Assembly (NCBI GenBank): GCA_029268225.1
Contig: JAJUGJ010000010.1
Location: 44,165-108,164 of the forward strand
Length of the DNA: 64,000 bases
Direction of reading: 5' to 3'
Source: Burkholderiales bacterium
GTDB lineage: Bacteria > Pseudomonadota > Gammaproteobacteria > Burkholderiales > Burkholderiaceae_C
Under the pieces are notes generated by a model. That model was not told where the DNA came from. It made no database searches and worked only from the letters and a program-made list of their open reading frames with translations. Every line of letters starts with the position of its first letter. The first letter of the stretch is position 1. The translations under genes and the position numbers were made by a program. Shown piece after piece: positions 56,333-64,000 of this stretch.

Positions 56333-59200
56333 ATGTCCATCAGTCGTTTCCTGATGCTGGCTTTGCTGGGAATGTTGTTGTCCTGGACCGCACGCGCGGC
56401 CGACACCCGTCCCGATTGCCACTCCTGTCACATTCAAATCCAGTCGCTCGACAAGCCGGTCAAGCTCGCGGGCAAATGGCTGTTCACGCGTGACGACCGC
56501 CCTGAGAACAAAGATCCGGTGCTGGACACCCAGGACTGGAAGCTGATCATGGCGCCGGGCCCCTGGAAGCCCGCATACAACGATGGCAAGGTGTTCACGG
56601 TTGGCTGGTACCGCGGCAACCTGAAGTTCGATCCGTCCCTGGTTGGGGAGGAAGTGGTCTTCATGGTCAACACCTACATGGCCCGCATGCACGTGTACGT
56701 CGATGGCCAGGAGGTCTACCAGCGGCCGCACGACATCAACGTCGAGCGCTACTACTCGATCCAGCCCATCCCGGTGCGGTTCAAGGTGACCAAGCCCGAG
56801 CACGTGGTGGCCTTCCGTGTCGAAACCCCTCTGATGACCGGTGTCTATCAGTTGCCCTTCGAGGTGCACCGCTACGACCAGCATGACAGCAGCCTGGCAC
56901 TTTGGCAGTTCTGGGGGGGCGAAGCCCGCACCATCGCAGCCTACGTGATGTTCGTGTTCGGCTTGTTCTTCCTGCTGGTCTATTCCAAGACCCAGTACCC
57001 CCTGTACATGATGGCGGCCTTGGCAGGCTTGCTCATCTTCCCCTTCTTCGGTTCGCCTGGCGACTACTTCATGAAGGTCTTCAGTCCGGACGTGATGCTC
57101 TATTCGCATTACGTAGGCCTGATGGGCATTTTCATGTTCTACATGTTCGGGCAGTACATCACGCACCGTTTCCTGCCTCGACTCAACTGGGCCAAGGGTG
57201 CCTTGTACATCGTGCTGTGCGCAACCATCGGCAGCATGATGTTCGCACCCAATGTGGAACTCTTCCAGAAGGTTCGGCCGGTTCTGTTCATTCTGAACCT
57301 CATCTCTGGATCCATCAGTTTGTGGCAACTGCTGCTGGCCTGGCGCGAGGGCAAGTCCGGTGCGGCCATTCTGTCGGTGGCCATGCTCATTTTCCTGGCG
57401 ACGGGCGTCAACGACGTGCTCCTCGCCTTGGGCAAGATCTCATCGGTGTCGCTGATCTTCACGGGCGTGTTGATCTACATGAGTGCCATGATGTACGTGG
57501 CGTCGACCCGCTTTGCCAACACCTTCATGGAGAACCGCAAGCTGGTCAAGGACCTGCAGGTCATCAACGACAACCTCGAAGGACTGGTCAGCGAGCGTAC
57601 CGCTCAGCTGCGTGAAAAGAGCCAGGACATCCAGAGCATGCTGGAGAACCTGCCGCAAGGTGTGTTGACCGTCACCGGCAGCAACGAGGTTCATCCTGAG
57701 TACTCGGCGTATCTGGAGACCATTCTCGAAACCAAGGACATCGCAGGCAAGAATCTGATGACCTTGCTGTTCAGCAACAGCTCGCTCGGCTCAGACGCGC
57801 TGTCCTCGGTGGAGGCCGCTGCGGCCAGCTGCGTCGGCGAAGATGTCATGAACTTCGAGTTCAACAGCCATCTGATGGTCACTGAATTCGACAAGACCAT
57901 GCCCGATGGACGTGTGAAGTCGCTGGCCCTGAGCTGGTCGCCCATCTGCAACGAGGATGACACCGTCGACAAGCTCATGCTCTGCGTGCGCGATGTCACC
58001 GAGCTCAAGCGACTTGAACAAGAAGCCTCCGAGCAGAAGCGCGAACTGGACATCATCGGTCAGATCCTGCCGGTGACCCAGGAGAAGTTCAGCGACTTCA
58101 TCGAGGGCTCACGTCGCTTCATCGTCGAGAACCGCCAACTCATCGAGCAAACCTCAGGCAAGGACGCCGACGTGGTGGCGCTGTTGTTCCGCAACATGCA
58201 CACCATCAAGGGCAATGCGCGTACCTATGCCTTCATCCACTTGACCAACCTGGTGCATGAGGCCGAGCAAGCCTACGACCAGCTGCGCAAGGATCCTGAT
58301 GCCGTCTGGGATAGCGCGGCCTTGCTTCACGCCTTGGATGGTGTCGAGGCGATGGTCGAAGAATATGCCCGCATCAACGACAACGTGCTGGGTCGCAAGG
58401 GGCCAGGTCGCCGCGGCAGCGTTGAGAAGTACGCGCTCGTGGATCGGGAGGACCTGGCTGCATCGCTGGACTTGTTGTCTGGCGTGAACCTGAATGATCC
58501 GGCTGCGCTGCGCGGCGTGTTGCAGCAGGTCAAACGCACCCTCAGCCAGATCGGGACGGAGCGTCTTGAGGGCGTGCTGGCCGGCCAACTGGATTCCTTG
58601 CCCTCGCTGGCACGTGAACTGGGCAAGGAGCCGCCTGTGGTCCAGGTGGTGGACCACAACGTGGTGGTTCAAAACCAGGTTGCGCCCTTGCTCAAGAACC
58701 TGTTCACCCATCTGCTTCGTAACGCGATGGACCACGGTCTGGAGCCCGTTGCTGAACGGTTGGCTGCGGGCAAGCCGGCAGCAGGCCGCATTGATGTCGA
58801 GATGAAACTGGATGTCGGTGGCTTACGTATCCGCCTGCACGACGATGGCCGGGGTTTGGCCTTGGCGCGCATCCGCAGTCGTGCGATGGAGCAGGGCTTG
58901 CTGAGTGCCGATGAGGCAGGCTCCGACGAGCGTGTGGCGCAGACCATCTTCCAGTCTGGCTTCTCGACCGCTGAGCAGGTCACCGAGGTGTCGGGGCGTG
59001 GTGTGGGCATGGATGCCGTGCGGGGCTTCTTGCAGCGTGAGGGCGGGGATGTGCACATCCACTTCCGTGACGCGAACACGGGTGCCGACTATCGCGCGTT
59101 TGAACTGGTGGTCAGTCTGCCGGCTCGCTTTGGCACGCAACTGGACCAACCTGGCGCTGCGGCCGCGCCTGATCTGGAAGCCTCGGCTCTGGCCGTGTGA
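56333..59200 (+). CDS. Membrane CheA-like kinase: signal peptide, CxxCH, 7TM-DISM, PAS, HPt and ATPase
   Basis: A 955-residue sensor kinase with an unusual design. A signal peptide ends near ARAAD. Right after it lies CHSCH (Cys29, Cys32, His33), a haem c-type attachment motif. A periplasmic beta-rich domain (about residues 40-185, resembling 7TM-DISM extracellular modules) follows. Seven hydrophobic helices span about residues 197-395. A coiled coil and a PAS-like domain (about 435-560) lead to an HPt domain with His623 in NMHTIKGNARTYAF. The ATPase has Asn797 in HLLRNAMDHGLE, DDGRGLA and SGRGVGMDAV. There is no CheW-like P5 domain and no receiver. It probably phosphorylates the upstream CheY. 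Haem binding is inferred. Confidence 0.82.
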   Translation: MSISRFLMLALLGMLLSWTARAADTRPDCHSCHIQIQSLDKPVKLAGKWLFTRDDRPENKDPVLDTQDWKLIMAPGPWKPAYNDGKVFTVGWYRGNLKFDPSLVGEEVVFMVNTYMARMHVYVDGQEVYQRPHDINVERYYSIQPIPVRFKVTKPEHVVAFRVETPLMTGVYQLPFEVHRYDQHDSSLALWQFWGGEARTIAAYVMFVFGLFFLLVYSKTQYPLYMMAALAGLLIFPFFGSPGDYFMKVFSPDVMLYSHYVGLMGIFMFYMFGQYITHRFLPRLNWAKGALYIVLCATIGSMMFAPNVELFQKVRPVLFILNLISGSISLWQLLLAWREGKSGAAILSVAMLIFLATGVNDVLLALGKISSVSLIFTGVLIYMSAMMYVASTRFANTFMENRKLVKDLQVINDNLEGLVSERTAQLREKSQDIQSMLENLPQGVLTVTGSNEVHPEYSAYLETILETKDIAGKNLMTLLFSNSSLGSDALSSVEAAAASCVGEDVMNFEFNSHLMVTEFDKTMPDGRVKSLALSWSPICNEDDTVDKLMLCVRDVTELKRLEQEASEQKRELDIIGQILPVTQEKFSDFIEGSRRFIVENRQLIEQTSGKDADVVALLFRNMHTIKGNARTYAFIHLTNLVHEAEQAYDQLRKDPDAVWDSAALLHALDGVEAMVEEYARINDNVLGRKGPGRRGSVEKYALVDREDLAASLDLLSGVNLNDPAALRGVLQQVKRTLSQIGTERLEGVLAGQLDSLPSLARELGKEPPVVQVVDHNVVVQNQVAPLLKNLFTHLLRNAMDHGLEPVAERLAAGKPAAGRIDVEMKLDVGGLRIRLHDDGRGLALARIRSRAMEQGLLSADEAGSDERVAQTIFQSGFSTAEQVTEVSGRGVGMDAVRGFLQREGGDVHIHFRDANTGADYRAFELVVSLPARFGTQLDQPGAAAAPDLEASALAV

Positions 59201-59215
59201 GGCCATCCAGCCAAT

Positions 59216-59249
59216 AAAAAACCCGCCGGTTTGCACTGGCGGGTTTTTT
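59216..59249. terminator. Bidirectional intrinsic terminator, copy 1
   Basis: The stem AAAAAACCCGCC (59216-59227) pairs with GGCGGGTTTTTT (59238-59249). It has A and T tracts on both sides, so it can act for the CheA-like gene (plus) and for rpmG (minus). Confidence 0.88.
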
Positions 59250-59292
59250 GTTTCTGCTGGCTGAGAGAGCCAGACAGAACAGCAAGACTGAA

Positions 59293-59346
59293 TTACTTCA
59301 GCTTCACTTTCTTGCAGGCGACGCGCTTGTGTGCCTTGAGGTCGAA
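59293..59346 (-). pseudogene. Remnant of rpmG 3' end (duplicated)
   Basis: Read on the minus strand this fragment encodes DLKAHKRVACKKVKLK and a stop, matching the C-terminus of L33 in the adjacent gene ([16 protein letters not shown]) at 11 of 16 positions. It lacks the N-terminal 40 residues and any start. It is the duplicated copy in the tandem repeat. Confidence 0.85.
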
Positions 59347-59351
59347 CCAAT

Positions 59352-59386
59352 AAAAAACCCGCCGGTTTGCACTGGCGGGTTTTTTT
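59352..59386. terminator. Bidirectional intrinsic terminator, copy 2
   Basis: The stem AAAAAACCCGCC (59352-59363) pairs with GGCGGGTTTTTT (59374-59385), with a seven-T tract on the plus strand. This is the copy nearest rpmG and is likely its main terminator. Confidence 0.88.
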
Positions 59387-59429
59387 GCTTCTGCTGGCTG
59401 CGAGAGCCAGACAGAACAGCGAGGCTGAA

Positions 59430-59600
59430 TTACTTCAGCTTCACTTCCTTGTAGGCGACGTGCTTGCGTGCCTTGGGGTCGAACTTCATGAATTCCAGCT
59501 TTTCGGGCGTGGTCTTCTTGTTCTTGCTGGTGGTGTAGAAGTGGCCGGTACCCGCAGTGGATTCCAGCTTGATCTTTTCGCGTCCGCCTTTTGCAGCCAT
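59430..59600 (-). CDS. rpmG: 50S ribosomal protein L33
   Basis: A 56-residue ribosomal protein with the typical L33 sequence ([40 protein letters not shown]). It lacks the zinc-binding Cys pairs found in the C+ form, so it is the C- type. It is downstream of rpmB by 14 bases, the usual rpmB-rpmG pair. Confidence 0.97.
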   Translation of the reverse strand: MAAKGGREKIKLESTAGTGHFYTTSKNKKTTPEKLEFMKFDPKARKHVAYKEVKLK

Positions 59601-59614
59601 GATTCAGTCTCCAA

Positions 59615-59848
59615 TTACAGTTCGCCGCGGGCGCGCAGGTCAACCAGGACCTGATCGATGCCCACCTTGTCGATCAGACGCAAAGCGGCCGTGCTGATGC
59701 GCAGACGCACCCAGCGGTTTTCGCTTTCGACCCAGAAACGACGGTACTGCAGGTTGGGCAGGAAACGACGCTTGGTCTTGTTGTTGGCGTGGGAAACATT
59801 GTTCCCGGACATCGGGCCCTTGCCCGTGACTTGACAGACGCGTGCCAT
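59615..59848 (-). CDS. rpmB: 50S ribosomal protein L28
   Basis: A 77-residue L28 starting [17 protein letters not shown] and containing [16 protein letters not shown] and the C-terminal [11 protein letters not shown]. The start is the ATG at 59848; a longer in-frame extension has no family match. It is cotranscribed with rpmG from the promoter at 60024-60052, leaving a leader of about 170 bases. Confidence 0.97.
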   Translation of the reverse strand: MARVCQVTGKGPMSGNNVSHANNKTKRRFLPNLQYRRFWVESENRWVRLRISTAALRLIDKVGIDQVLVDLRARGEL

Positions 59849-60023
59849 GACGCTTCTCCGTTCGCTGTAATTGCGCTTATGTTGCGAATCGGTGCCCAGA
59901 GCAGGGGTGCTCATTGCTGAACCGGACCCTGTTGAAGCACCCTTCCGGAAGCATCGGCGTCAAAGCCACCAGGTGACTTATGAATGACGCAGCTACTCCG
60001 GGACGAGTTGTGCAAAAACCGAG

Positions 60024-60052
60024 ATTATAGCCAGATTCTTCGGTCTTGGCAA
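60024..60052 (-). promoter_or_regulatory. Strong sigma-70 promoter of rpmB-rpmG
   Basis: On the minus strand TTGCCA (60047-60052) and TATAAT (60024-60029) are separated by 17 bases, a near-consensus promoter. Transcription would start near 60017, about 170 bases before rpmB. The leader contains an AAGTCACC/GGTGGCTT-type dyad that could be regulatory. Confidence 0.8.
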
Positions 60053-60086
60053 AGAAGAGGCGACAAACAAGCCGCCAGCTCCTGGA

Positions 60087-61272
<1,186 letters not shown>

Positions 61273-61944
61273 ATGGCCATGCTGTCCAATCTCGACCTGA
61301 TCCGTCGAGTCCCCTTGTTCTCCATGCTGACGCAGGCCCAGGCTGAATCGATCGCCGAGGGTGTGGTCAAGCGGCGCTACCGCCGCGGTGAGCTCATCGT
61401 TGAGCGCGGTCGCAAAACCAACGCCCTGTTCATCCTTTTGACCGGGCGTGCCCGTGTGGTGGCTGCTGACGAGCGTGGCCGTGAAGTCATCCTGGCCGTT
61501 CTGGAGGCCGGTGACTATCTGGGTGAGATGAGCCTGATCGACAACGAGCCACACTCCGCCACAGTCCGTGCCGAGGTGCAGACCGACGTGCTGGTGTTGG
61601 GGCGCCCCGAGTTCGCCAGGTGTTTGCCCGAGAACTCTTCGCTGTCCTACGCCATCCTGCGCGGCCTGGTGCAGCGCTTGCGTGCCGCCGATCGCCAGAT
61701 CGAATCCCTCGCCTTGCTTGATGTGTACGGCCGCGTGGCGCGTGCCTTGCTCGACATGGCCGACGAGGATGCTGGCGAGAAGGTGATCCGTGGCAAGGTC
61801 TCTCGCCAGGACTTGGCCAAGCATGTGGGTGCATCCCGCGAAATGGTCAGCCGCGTCATGAAAGATCTGGAAGAGCGTGGGCTGATCGAGACCCAGGAGA
61901 CCGGCAGTGTGGTGCTCAAGGAGCGCCTGTCCAACACCGCCTGA
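61273..61944 (+). CDS. Crp/Fnr-family transcriptional regulator
   Basis: A 223-residue regulator with an N-terminal cyclic-nucleotide-binding-type beta-roll (LFILLTGRARVVA, DYLGEMSLIDNEPHSATV) and a C-terminal winged helix. The recognition helix SREMVSRVMKDLEERG combines the CRP-type R-E pair with an FNR-type S-R. No Fe-S cysteines occur in the N-terminus, so it is not an oxygen-sensing FNR. The GEMSLIDNEPHSATV segment resembles the cAMP pocket but the ligand is uncertain. It starts behind GAGGAG. Confidence 0.9.
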   Translation: MAMLSNLDLIRRVPLFSMLTQAQAESIAEGVVKRRYRRGELIVERGRKTNALFILLTGRARVVAADERGREVILAVLEAGDYLGEMSLIDNEPHSATVRAEVQTDVLVLGRPEFARCLPENSSLSYAILRGLVQRLRAADRQIESLALLDVYGRVARALLDMADEDAGEKVIRGKVSRQDLAKHVGASREMVSRVMKDLEERGLIETQETGSVVLKERLSNTA

Positions 61945-61991
61945 GGTTGCGCTGGGGCAGCTTTGTTTCGCCCTGCCGTGCTGATTGAGCG

Positions 61992-62016
61992 AATGCCCCT
62001 CGCGAGGGGCATTTTG
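61992..62016 (+). terminator. Intrinsic terminator after the Crp/Fnr gene
   Basis: A perfect palindrome AATGCCCCTCG-CGAGGGGCATT spans 61992-62013 and is followed by a short TT run. It separates the regulator from ftsK. Confidence 0.75.
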
Positions 62017-62055
62017 CTGTGCGCACGCTCGGTCCGAGCATGAGCAAAATGCGCT

Positions 62056-62061
62056 CACAAT
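62056..62061 (+). promoter_or_regulatory. -10-like element (CACAAT) placed for leaderless ftsK transcript
   Basis: CACAAT lies exactly 6 bases before the ftsK ATG, matching the geometry at uvrD and yqgE. No ribosome site is visible before the start. Confidence 0.35.
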
Positions 62062-62067
62062 GCAGGC

Positions 62068-64000
62068 ATGACATTTCCGTTGGGATCTCTTCATTCAGAT
62101 GCCGCAGGCGGCAGCAAAGGCGCTGACCGTCGCGCCGACTCCTCCAGTTCGGCCCGGGTGACCGGCCGCTTGCACCGTGTGCCCCAGGCTCCCGTGGTGG
62201 CGCCGGTCGAGCCAATTGAGCAGACCTTGCGCTTTCAGGCCGCTCTGTTGTTAGGGGGCGTGCTGTGGATTTTGGTGGTTCTGGCCATGGCCAGTCACGA
62301 CCGATTCGACCCAGCATTCACCACATCTGGTCAACACACGGTGCCGCACAACTGGGTGGGGCAGTTGGGGGCCTATGTGGCCGACATCCTGCAGATGCTT
62401 TTGGGGCATTCCGCGTGGTGGCTGCCGGTGGTCGGTCTGAGGGTCTGGTTGAGCGCCTTGGCGCGCTGGATGCGACGCGATGTCACCTCAGCCGGTGTGC
62501 GTGTGCCGCCCACTGCTGCACAGGGTGCCGAGGTCCGCGGCGGGGGCTGGCGTGTGGTGTTGGGTCTGGTGCTGTTGCTGGTGGCCAGTTGTGCCTTGGA
62601 ATGGTCACGTTTGTATCGCAACGAGGTGATGCTGGCGGGCGAGCAGGCCGGCGGCGTGCTGGGTATGGCGTTGGGGCAGTGGGGCATGCACTGGCTGGGC
62701 TTCAACGGCTCGGGTGTGCTGTGGATTGCCTTGCTGGTGGCCGGCAGCGCCTTGGCCTTGCGGTTTTCCTGGCTGGATCTGGCCGAGCGCATTGGCCAGT
62801 TGTTTGACCGCCTGCGTCAAGAGCGTGAAACCCAGCGTGAGGTGGCGCAAGACATCCGCATTGGTGAGAAGGCCGCCATCGAGCGTGAGCGTGTGGTCGA
62901 AGAGGTGCGCCAGGAATTGCCGTCTGAGCCCATCCCCTTGATCATCGAGCAGCCGGTGGTCGAAGTGCCCAAGTCCGAGCGGGTCAACAAGGAAAAGCAA
63001 AAGCCACTGTTTGCCGAGATGGCCGACGGCAAGCTGCCGCAGATCGATCTGCTCGATTCGGCACCGGGCCGCACCGAAACCATCACCACCGAGTCGCTGG
63101 AGATGACCTCGCGGCTCATCGAGAAGAAGCTCAAGGACTTTGGCGTCGAGGTGCGCGTGGTGGCGGCCTCGCCGGGCCCCGTCATCACCCGCTACGAGAT
63201 CGAGCCGGCCACTGGGGTCAAGGGCTCGCAGATCGTCAATCTGGCCAAGGACCTGGCCCGCTCGCTGTCTCTGGTGTCCATCCGCGTGGTTGAAACCATC
63301 CCCGGCAAGAACCTGATGGCGCTGGAGTTGCCCAACGCCAAGCGCCAGATGATCCGCCTGACCGAGATCCTCGGCTCGCAGGTGTACCACGAGGCCCAGT
63401 CCATGCTGACCATCGGTCTGGGCAAGGACATCGTGGGCTCGCCCGTGGTCGCTGATCTGGCCAAGATGCCGCACTGCCTGGTGGCCGGTACCACTGGCTC
63501 CGGTAAGTCGGTTGGCATCAACGCCACCATCCTGAGCCTGCTCTACAAGGCCGAGGCGCGTGATGTGCGCCTCATCCTGATCGATCCGAAGATGCTCGAA
63601 ATGAGCATGTACGAGGGCATCCCGCACCTGCTGTGCCCCGTCGTGACCGACATGAAGCAGGCCGGCAACGCCCTGAACTGGGCGGTCGGTGAGATGGAGC
63701 GCCGCTACAAGCTCATGTCCAAGATGGGCGTGCGCAACCTGGCTGGCTTCAACAAGAAGATGGACGAGGCCAAGGCGCGCGGCGAATTGATCCCCAACCC
63801 CTTCAGCCTCACGCCCGACGAGCCCGAGCCACTCGACCGCATGCCGCACATCGTCATCGTGATCGACGAGCTGGCCGACCTGATGATGGTGGTGGGCAAG
63901 AAGATCGAGGAACTGATCGCGCGGCTGGCGCAGAAGGCGCGCGCCTCCGGCATCCACCTGATCCTGGCCACGCAGCGGCCCAGCGTCGACGTGATCACCG
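62068..64000 (+). CDS. ftsK: DNA translocase FtsK (3' end outside window)
   Basis: FtsK pumps chromosomal DNA at the division septum and activates XerCD. The frame is open from ATG 62068 to the window end (644 codons), so the C-terminal gamma domain is not visible. About four N-terminal membrane helices (for example [18 protein letters not shown]) precede a linker and the motor domain. The alpha domain has [20 protein letters not shown], the Walker A loop [14 protein letters not shown] with Lys480, and Walker [15 protein letters not shown]. The start follows a -10-like box by 6 bases. Confidence 0.96.
   Translation, partial: MTFPLGSLHSDAAGGSKGADRRADSSSSARVTGRLHRVPQAPVVAPVEPIEQTLRFQAALLLGGVLWILVVLAMASHDRFDPAFTTSGQHTVPHNWVGQLGAYVADILQMLLGHSAWWLPVVGLRVWLSALARWMRRDVTSAGVRVPPTAAQGAEVRGGGWRVVLGLVLLLVASCALEWSRLYRNEVMLAGEQAGGVLGMALGQWGMHWLGFNGSGVLWIALLVAGSALALRFSWLDLAERIGQLFDRLRQERETQREVAQDIRIGEKAAIERERVVEEVRQELPSEPIPLIIEQPVVEVPKSERVNKEKQKPLFAEMADGKLPQIDLLDSAPGRTETITTESLEMTSRLIEKKLKDFGVEVRVVAASPGPVITRYEIEPATGVKGSQIVNLAKDLARSLSLVSIRVVETIPGKNLMALELPNAKRQMIRLTEILGSQVYHEAQSMLTIGLGKDIVGSPVVADLAKMPHCLVAGTTGSGKSVGINATILSLLYKAEARDVRLILIDPKMLEMSMYEGIPHLLCPVVTDMKQAGNALNWAVGEMERRYKLMSKMGVRNLAGFNKKMDEAKARGELIPNPFSLTPDEPEPLDRMPHIVIVIDELADLMMVVGKKIEELIARLAQKARASGIHLILATQRPSVDVIT

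Larger units (their letters stand above)
59201..59429. other. Intergenic region between the CheA-like kinase and rpmG
   Basis: This 229-base stretch between convergent genes is almost entirely a tandem duplication carrying two copies of a terminator and a copy of the rpmG 3' end. The parts are listed separately. Confidence 0.8.
59211..59483. repeat. Tandem duplication of the rpmG 3' end with its terminator
   Basis: Copy 1 is 59211-59346 (136 bases) and copy 2 is 59347-59483 (137 bases), directly abutting, both beginning CCAATAAAAAACCCGCC and ending GTCGAA. I count about ten substitutions and one extra T between them. Copy 2 includes the true end of rpmG, so copy 1 is a duplicated remnant. 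Confidence 0.9.

Noticed and set aside
59293..59643. 116-codon minus-strand open frame spanning the rpmG region
   Set aside because: Mostly out of frame with rpmG; only its last residues match L33, because it runs into the duplicated rpmG fragment.
62265..62807. 180-codon open frame inside ftsK
   Set aside because: Out of frame with the real ftsK, which is open from 62068 to the window end and carries membrane helices and Walker motifs.

Overview
The window looks like a chromosomal segment of a Gram-negative betaproteobacterium of the order Burkholderiales, probably near the Aquabacterium/Leptothrix/Rubrivivax group. This rests on gene order (pilMNOPQ-aroK; thiD-rubredoxin-pilGHIJL; yqgE-ruvX-pyrR-pyrB-pyrC'-plsC), high GC with dense operons and many 4-bp ATGA overlaps, TAAAAT-like -10 boxes close to start codons, and protein family types. 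The genus is inference; no rRNA or tRNA gene was recognised. Both ends are cut: pilM lacks its start and ftsK lacks its end.

Layout. 1-7.5 kb: type IV pilus assembly and secretin operon pilMNOPQ, then an unusual surface lipoprotein with Ig-like repeats, then aroK. 7.6-11.3 kb (minus): galU and valS. 11.4-16 kb: a UspA protein behind an FNR-type site, a YqjD/YqjE/YqjK-like envelope trio, a beta-CASP RNA nuclease and a nitronate monooxygenase. 16-20.4 kb: UvrD helicase and a two-component pair (minus). 20.5-24.2 kb: a compact chemotaxis operon (CheZ-like phosphatase, CheY, CheA, CheW). 24.3-33.6 kb: HIT protein, a REP-like palindrome, a giant DUF3683 FAD/Fe-S oxidoreductase, a glycerophosphodiesterase, mpl, hemL, thiD. 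33.7-45.6 kb: rubredoxin, the Pil-Chp twitching chemosensory operon pilGHIJL with a 2219-residue CheA hybrid, and a diguanylate cyclase. 45.6-53.2 kb: photolyase, yqgE-ruvX-pyrRBC'-plsC and a fatty acid desaturase. 53.5-59.2 kb: a non-canonical chemosensory cluster. 59.2-64 kb: a tandem-duplicated rpmG 3' end with terminator, rpmG, rpmB, trxB, a Crp/Fnr regulator and ftsK.

The window is rich in CheA/CheY signalling: three CheA-type kinases, four stand-alone CheY-type proteins and three predicted CheY-P phosphatases (one CheZ-like with DxxxQ, two CheX-like with ExxN). The most interesting locus is 53538-59200. It encodes a sensorless MCP-hairpin protein, a CheX, a degenerate-receiver-CheX fusion, a CheY, and a CheA-like kinase with a signal peptide, a CxxCH (haem c-type) motif, a periplasmic domain, seven membrane helices, PAS, HPt and ATPase domains but no CheW-like domain. 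Four proteins in three separate chemosensory loci (CheZ-like, diguanylate cyclase, CheX, receiver-CheX) end in the same C-terminal tail, [V/L]-E-L-F. This recalls the CheY-binding C-terminus of CheZ and suggests a shared docking peptide linking chemotaxis, pilus control and c-di-GMP.
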